This document shows, piece after piece, positions 6,001 to 6,174 of a DNA stretch of 6,174 nucleotides. Location: positions 1 to 6,174 of the forward strand of contig JABDJW010000134.1 of assembly GCA_013002375.1 (NCBI GenBank), in the 5' to 3' direction. The notes beneath the pieces were generated by a model that was given only the letters and a program-made list of their open reading frames with translations, did no database searches and was not told the origin of the DNA. The position numbers and the translations under genes were made by a program. Within the stretch, counting starts at the first letter, position 1. Each line of letters opens with the position of its first letter. The DNA comes from Acidimicrobiales bacterium (GTDB lineage: Bacteria; Actinomycetota; Acidimicrobiia; Acidimicrobiales; SHLQ01).

Positions 6001-6174
6001 TCAGGCGCCGCCGTGGTCGTCATGGCCTCCGGCGGCATCGCCGCTGTCATGGATGACGTCCTCGACGTCGGTGGGTCCACCGGTCGTGGCCACGACGTTG
6101 CGCCAGTTGGTCGGCTCGATCGGATTCTCCGTCGGGTCGAAGTCGGGGTTCTCCTCGACGACGAGTGCGGTCAC
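6001..6174 (-). CDS. C-terminal end of an unidentified protein (cut by window edge)
   Basis: Reading the minus strand from the right edge gives 57 codons without a stop, ending in TGA at 6003-6001. The segment begins VTALVVEENPDFDPTENPIE, continues with PTNWRNVVATTGG, and ends in a His/Asp/Gly-rich tail, GGHDDHGGA. Third codon positions are strongly G/C as in the neighbours, which supports real coding. I do not recognise the family. The acidic, proline-containing segment looks like a disordered or cytosolic tail, and the terminal histidines could bind metal, but nothing here proves either. A hairpin and a new promoter separate it from the GS-like operon, so it is probably transcribed separately. 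Confidence 0.6.
   Translation of the reverse strand: MTALVVEENPDFDPTENPIEPTNWRNVVATTGGPTDVEDVIHDSGDAAGGHDDHGGA

Overview
The window is GC-rich (roughly two thirds G+C, with strong G/C preference at third codon positions) and every gene I can support lies on the minus strand. The base composition, the CYP124/125/142-like P450s and the general protein style suggest a high-GC actinobacterium, possibly from the Acidimicrobiia. That placement is inference: there is no rRNA or other taxonomic marker here.

Layout in the direction of transcription (right to left). The last 57 codons of an unidentified gene end at 6001. A perfect 11-bp hairpin (5938-5964) follows. Next comes a compact promoter whose -35/-10 spacer holds an 18-bp palindrome (5912-5929), which looks like a repressor operator. 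Then come five genes in one direction: a glutamine synthetase-like ligase (5871-4519), a cytochrome P450 (4522-3278), a second related P450 (3123-1858), an acyl-CoA dehydrogenase-fold enzyme (1861-659), and a second, divergent glutamine synthetase-like ligase that runs off the left edge (606-1). Two junctions are ATGA overlaps, which indicates one transcription and translation unit. The two junctions that are not coupled each contain a different inverted-repeat element: a tandem pair of 52-bp hairpin repeats between the P450 genes, and a perfect 20-bp-arm palindrome that overlaps the stop codon of the acyl-CoA dehydrogenase-like gene.

The most interesting protein is the acyl-CoA dehydrogenase homologue. 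It lacks a catalytic Glu at both positions used in this family (Gln246 and Gly370). It carries an Arg at residue 85 in a context that resembles the 3-sulfinopropionyl-CoA desulfinase of Advenella mimigardefordensis, as far as I remember that sequence. It is therefore more likely a desulfinase or another non-dehydrogenating acyl-CoA lyase than an ordinary beta-oxidation enzyme.

Taken together, the operon looks catabolic: ATP-dependent gamma-glutamylation of an amine or similar ligation (two GS-like enzymes), oxidation by two P450s, and a late acyl-CoA step that may remove sulfite. No redox partner, CoA ligase, thiol dioxygenase or regulator gene is in the window, so the substrate cannot be read from the sequence.
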